64,000 nt of DNA, from positions 176,090 through 240,089 of the forward strand of contig CAYTWB010000001.1 of NCBI GenBank assembly GCA_964441945.1, given 5' to 3'. Source of the stretch: JADGQM01 sp964441945 (GTDB lineage: Bacteria; Desulfobacterota; Syntrophobacteria; Syntrophobacterales; Syntrophobacteraceae). Of this stretch, positions 62,239 to 64,000 are shown in pieces (positions within the stretch are counted from its first letter, which is position 1; each line of letters opens with the position of its first letter). A program made the position numbers and the translations under genes. A model generated the notes under the pieces. That model ran no database searches. It worked only from the letters and a program-made list of their open reading frames with translations, and was not told the origin of the DNA.

Positions 62239-62768
62239 CACTCTTGATCCAGGCGATCACTTCATCAAGACCCACATTGCTTCGCAGGTTGGTAAAGAGG
62301 AAGGGCTTCTTGCCCCTCATCTTCAGGGAATCCCTGGCCATGATGTCCAGGTTTGCGCCTACATGAGGGGCCAAATCGATCTTGTTGATTACGAGGAGAT
62401 CCGACCTGGTGATCCCTGGGCCGCCCTTTCTCGGAATCTTGTCGCCTCCCGCAACGTCGATCACGTAGATGGAGCTGTCGACCAGCTCCGGGCTGAAGCT
62501 CGCGGCAAGGTTGTCTCCGCCGCTTTCCACGAACAGGAGGTCCAGGTCGGGGAATTTGTCGATAAGCCGCTCTATGGCATCCTGGTTCAAGGAGGCATCT
62601 TCCCTTATGGCGGTATGCGGGCAGCCGCCCGTTTCCACGCCCACAATCCGCTCCTCCGGTAGGGCACCCGATCTGATGAGGAACTCGGCGTCCTCTTGCG
62701 TGAAAATGTCGTTGGTAACGACCGCAAGAGAGAATTCGCCGGCCATGGCCTTGCACAACCTTTCATTC
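62219..62768 (-). pseudogene. ureG: ureG, 5'-truncated by an IS200/IS605-like element
   Basis: The product lines up with UreG from 'ERLCKAMAGEFSLAVVTNDIFTQEDAEFL' onward: 'GVETGGCPHTAIREDASLNQDAI', 'DLLFVESGGDNLAA', 'VAGGDKIPRKGGPG', 'LLVINKIDLAPHVG' (GTPase NKxD). The first 25 or so residues, with the P-loop GPVGSGKT, are missing, so it cannot bind nucleotide in the normal way. The cut falls at about 62768, the edge of the IS-like sequence, and a stop lies just upstream in frame. An initiation codon (TTG near 62770) is not expected to yield a functional GTPase. Confidence 0.9.
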
Positions 62769-62769
62769 A

Positions 62770-63437
62770 ATGACTATCGCCTGAAGGCGAAGGAATGTTG
62801 CGGGCGTAAACGCCCGTTTAGGCTAAAGCCTTCTGAAGCTATTCGGATGAATCCGACTTAAGTTCGACGTGGGCATCCAGTTTGGATTCATCCCAGACCG
62901 TGAATGTGCCAGGCTCATCCGACTGATTGGCAATGTACTGCTGGATCTGCTCTTCCGTGACAGCTCCCACAGTATTGCAGAAGTAGCCGCGACCCCAAAG
63001 ATGACGGCCCCAGTATCTCTTTTGTAGGATTGGAAACTCTCTTTGTAGCCGCTATGAGCTCTTGCCCTTCAGGTATTGAGCTATCTTCCCAGCAGACAGA
63101 TGTGCAGGAGCACCGATCAGGATATGTACATGGTTCGGCCGTATGTTCCCCTTCACTATCTCCATGCCTGTCTCTGCACAGATCTCCCGCAGGATATCCC
63201 GCAATCTCAGCCCGACTTCTCCTCGCAGCACATCGTAGCTGTATTTCGTCTTCCACACGAAGTGGTATTTCAGGTCTGTTACGGTATGAGAACCTCTTCG
63301 GTAGCTCTCCCTTCTCATTCCCACTCCTCCTTGGCAGAAAAGGAGTGTTCATGCTAAAGCAAAGTGATCTTGAAAGAAAGATGCTAAAGACTTTTCCGCC
63401 TGTAGGCGAAGGTTTATACCCTGCCCTCTGGAAGAAA
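62770..63437 (-). mobile_element. IS200/IS605-like insertion element (approximate ends)
   Basis: A compact element of about 0.67 kb. Each end carries similar subterminal hairpins: CGCCTGAAGGCG (62778-62789) and CGGGCG-TAAA-CGCCCG (62801-62816) on one side and CGCCTGTAGGCG (63397-63408) on the other, with 'ccttcgcct...aggcg' shared. The element encodes only a TnpA-like transposase. Exact ends cannot be fixed by eye because this family makes no target-site duplication. Confidence 0.75.
62839..63318 (-). pseudogene. tnpA: IS200/IS605 Y1 transposase TnpA with an internal amber codon
   Basis: The 5' part encodes 'LKYHFVWKTKYSYDVLRGEVG', 'CAETGMEIVKGNIRPNHVHILIGAP' (HUH motif, HVH) and ends 'KGKSS' at TAG 63052-63054. 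Read through, the frame continues 'RLQREFPILQKRYWGRHLWGRGYFCNTVGAVTEEQIQQYIANQ', which contains the catalytic Tyr region, to TAG 62839-62841. So the metal/HUH half and the nucleophile half are separated by one in-frame stop, at a place where active copies have Tyr or Arg. The ATG at 63318 follows AAGGAGG. Suppression of the stop cannot be excluded. Confidence 0.85.
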
Positions 63438-63439
63438 GG

Positions 63440-64000
63440 TAAAACACCAGGGAGTGCTCGGGGAGTTTCGCAACCCGATGGATGAGCTCATCCATCGGCA
63501 GCCTGGAGAGGTACTGGAACTCAACCTGACTCTCGAAGCCGCGAAAGGCTTCCCTGGCCCACCCCTCAATCATTTCATCGTACCCGGAGGCTCCAGTCAC
63601 AACAAATACCTTGCGGACATCGGGATAGAGGCGGAGGGCAAGAACCAGGGTACCCTCTATATCCACCCGGCCCGACACCACAGCGGCAAGGAATGTCAAT
63701 GAGAGATCACCGAGGAGTCTGGGGGCCTGCTCGGCGAGAATTACAGGGACGCTCAGAAAAGACTCGGGGCCGTGTTTCGCCAGGATATGAAGGGATGAGC
63801 ACAGGAAAGCGACAATGAGGTCGACTTTGAGGCCGGAGTATTTCTCCCGATACGTTTCTATTATTCTATTGCGATAGTGCTCACTCGGGAACCTGTTCAG
63901 GTCCATGCATTCGACATAGAATTCGAACTGGTAATCCTTCGAGACCTGGATATTTGACATAGTATAGACGCGAGCGTGAAGGATGCGAAAACATGCCAGA
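63440..64000 (-). pseudogene. Truncated periplasmic sensor (ABC-substrate-binding-like input domain)
   Basis: The frame enters the window from the right edge and stays open to about 63440. It resembles the ABC_sub_bind-like input domain of many sensor kinases in this phylum: 'EFYVECMDLNRFPSEHYRNRIIETYREKYSGLKVDLIVAF', 'VFVVTGASGYDEMIEG', 'LPEHSLVFYLS'. The conserved sequence stops where the IS-like element begins, and the frame then reads IS sequence to a stop at 63349. The kinase or downstream domains are gone. Confidence 0.6.

Noticed and set aside
1..64000. CRISPR arrays, tRNA or rRNA genes, prophage
   Set aside because: No regularly spaced direct repeats, tRNA-like cloverleaf sequences, rRNA stretches or phage structural genes were seen; a covariance-model scan would be needed to rule out small RNAs.

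Overview
The window looks like chromosome from a Gram-negative, probably anaerobic bacterium of the Desulfobacterota (former Deltaproteobacteria), perhaps near Syntrophobacter; this placement is inference from gene content. Outer-membrane genes (MlaA, a TolC/adaptor/RND efflux operon, phosphoheptose isomerase) show a double-membraned cell. A ferredoxin-thioredoxin-reductase-type catalytic subunit, rubredoxin, an iron-sulfur flavoprotein and several radical SAM enzymes suggest anaerobic redox chemistry. A fused uroporphyrinogen methyltransferase/synthase is typical of the group. I found no rRNA, tRNA, CRISPR array, prophage or replication origin.

Layout. 0-13.6 kb: degenerate ATP-grasp protein, M16 peptidase, radical SAM protein, ilvD, methyltransferase, AmmeMemoRadiSam-type radical SAM enzyme, MagIII-like DNA glycosylase, a glutaredoxin/FTR-catalytic-chain pair, TIGR02757 protein, phasin-like protein, MFS transporter, NarL-type regulator. 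13.6-19.3 kb: an accessory block with three tandem copies (623 bp apart) of a small secreted Cys-rich protein, a small OB-like secreted protein, a repeat-rich 0.9 kb stretch, and a CACHE/HAMP/PAS histidine kinase that may partner the regulator. 19.3-33.5 kb: DUF2165 membrane protein, flavoprotein, O-methyltransferase, pepA, ftsH, mlaA, hemC/cobA-hemD, an FmdB-type zinc ribbon, a tightly overlapping four-gene operon (class IV aminotransferase, gmhA, an unrecognised conserved protein, a cyclophilin-like protein), and a HAD phosphatase.

33.5-39.5 kb: cold-shock gene with clear promoter and terminator, a sugar-nucleotide-epimerase-like protein, then a thiol/metal cluster (glutaredoxin-thioredoxin reductase fusion, glutaredoxin, rubredoxin, CopA, CopZ). 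39.9-42.2 kb: two DUF1566 secreted proteins and paired REP-like repeats. 42.2-48.3 kb: a TolC/HlyD/RND efflux operon whose pump is unusually long. 48.3-61.3 kb: DUF4304 and GYD proteins, hydroxyacid dehydrogenase, MltB-type transglycosylase, a dynamin-like GTPase followed by a truncated shikimate kinase, a LemA / DUF350-like / triple-Hint-Tim44 gene set, a DUF882 peptidase, an HNH nuclease and tex. 61.4-64 kb: a broken urease accessory pair (ureD intact, ureG without its P-loop end), an IS200/IS605-like element with an interrupted transposase, and a sensor protein cut at its 3' side.

The most unusual locus is 53.4-56.9 kb: three consecutive Hint (intein-like) modules lie in the Gly-rich linker between the signal peptide and the membrane helix of a Tim44-like protein, next to LemA. 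The urease/IS/sensor junction is the clearest sign of genome rearrangement.
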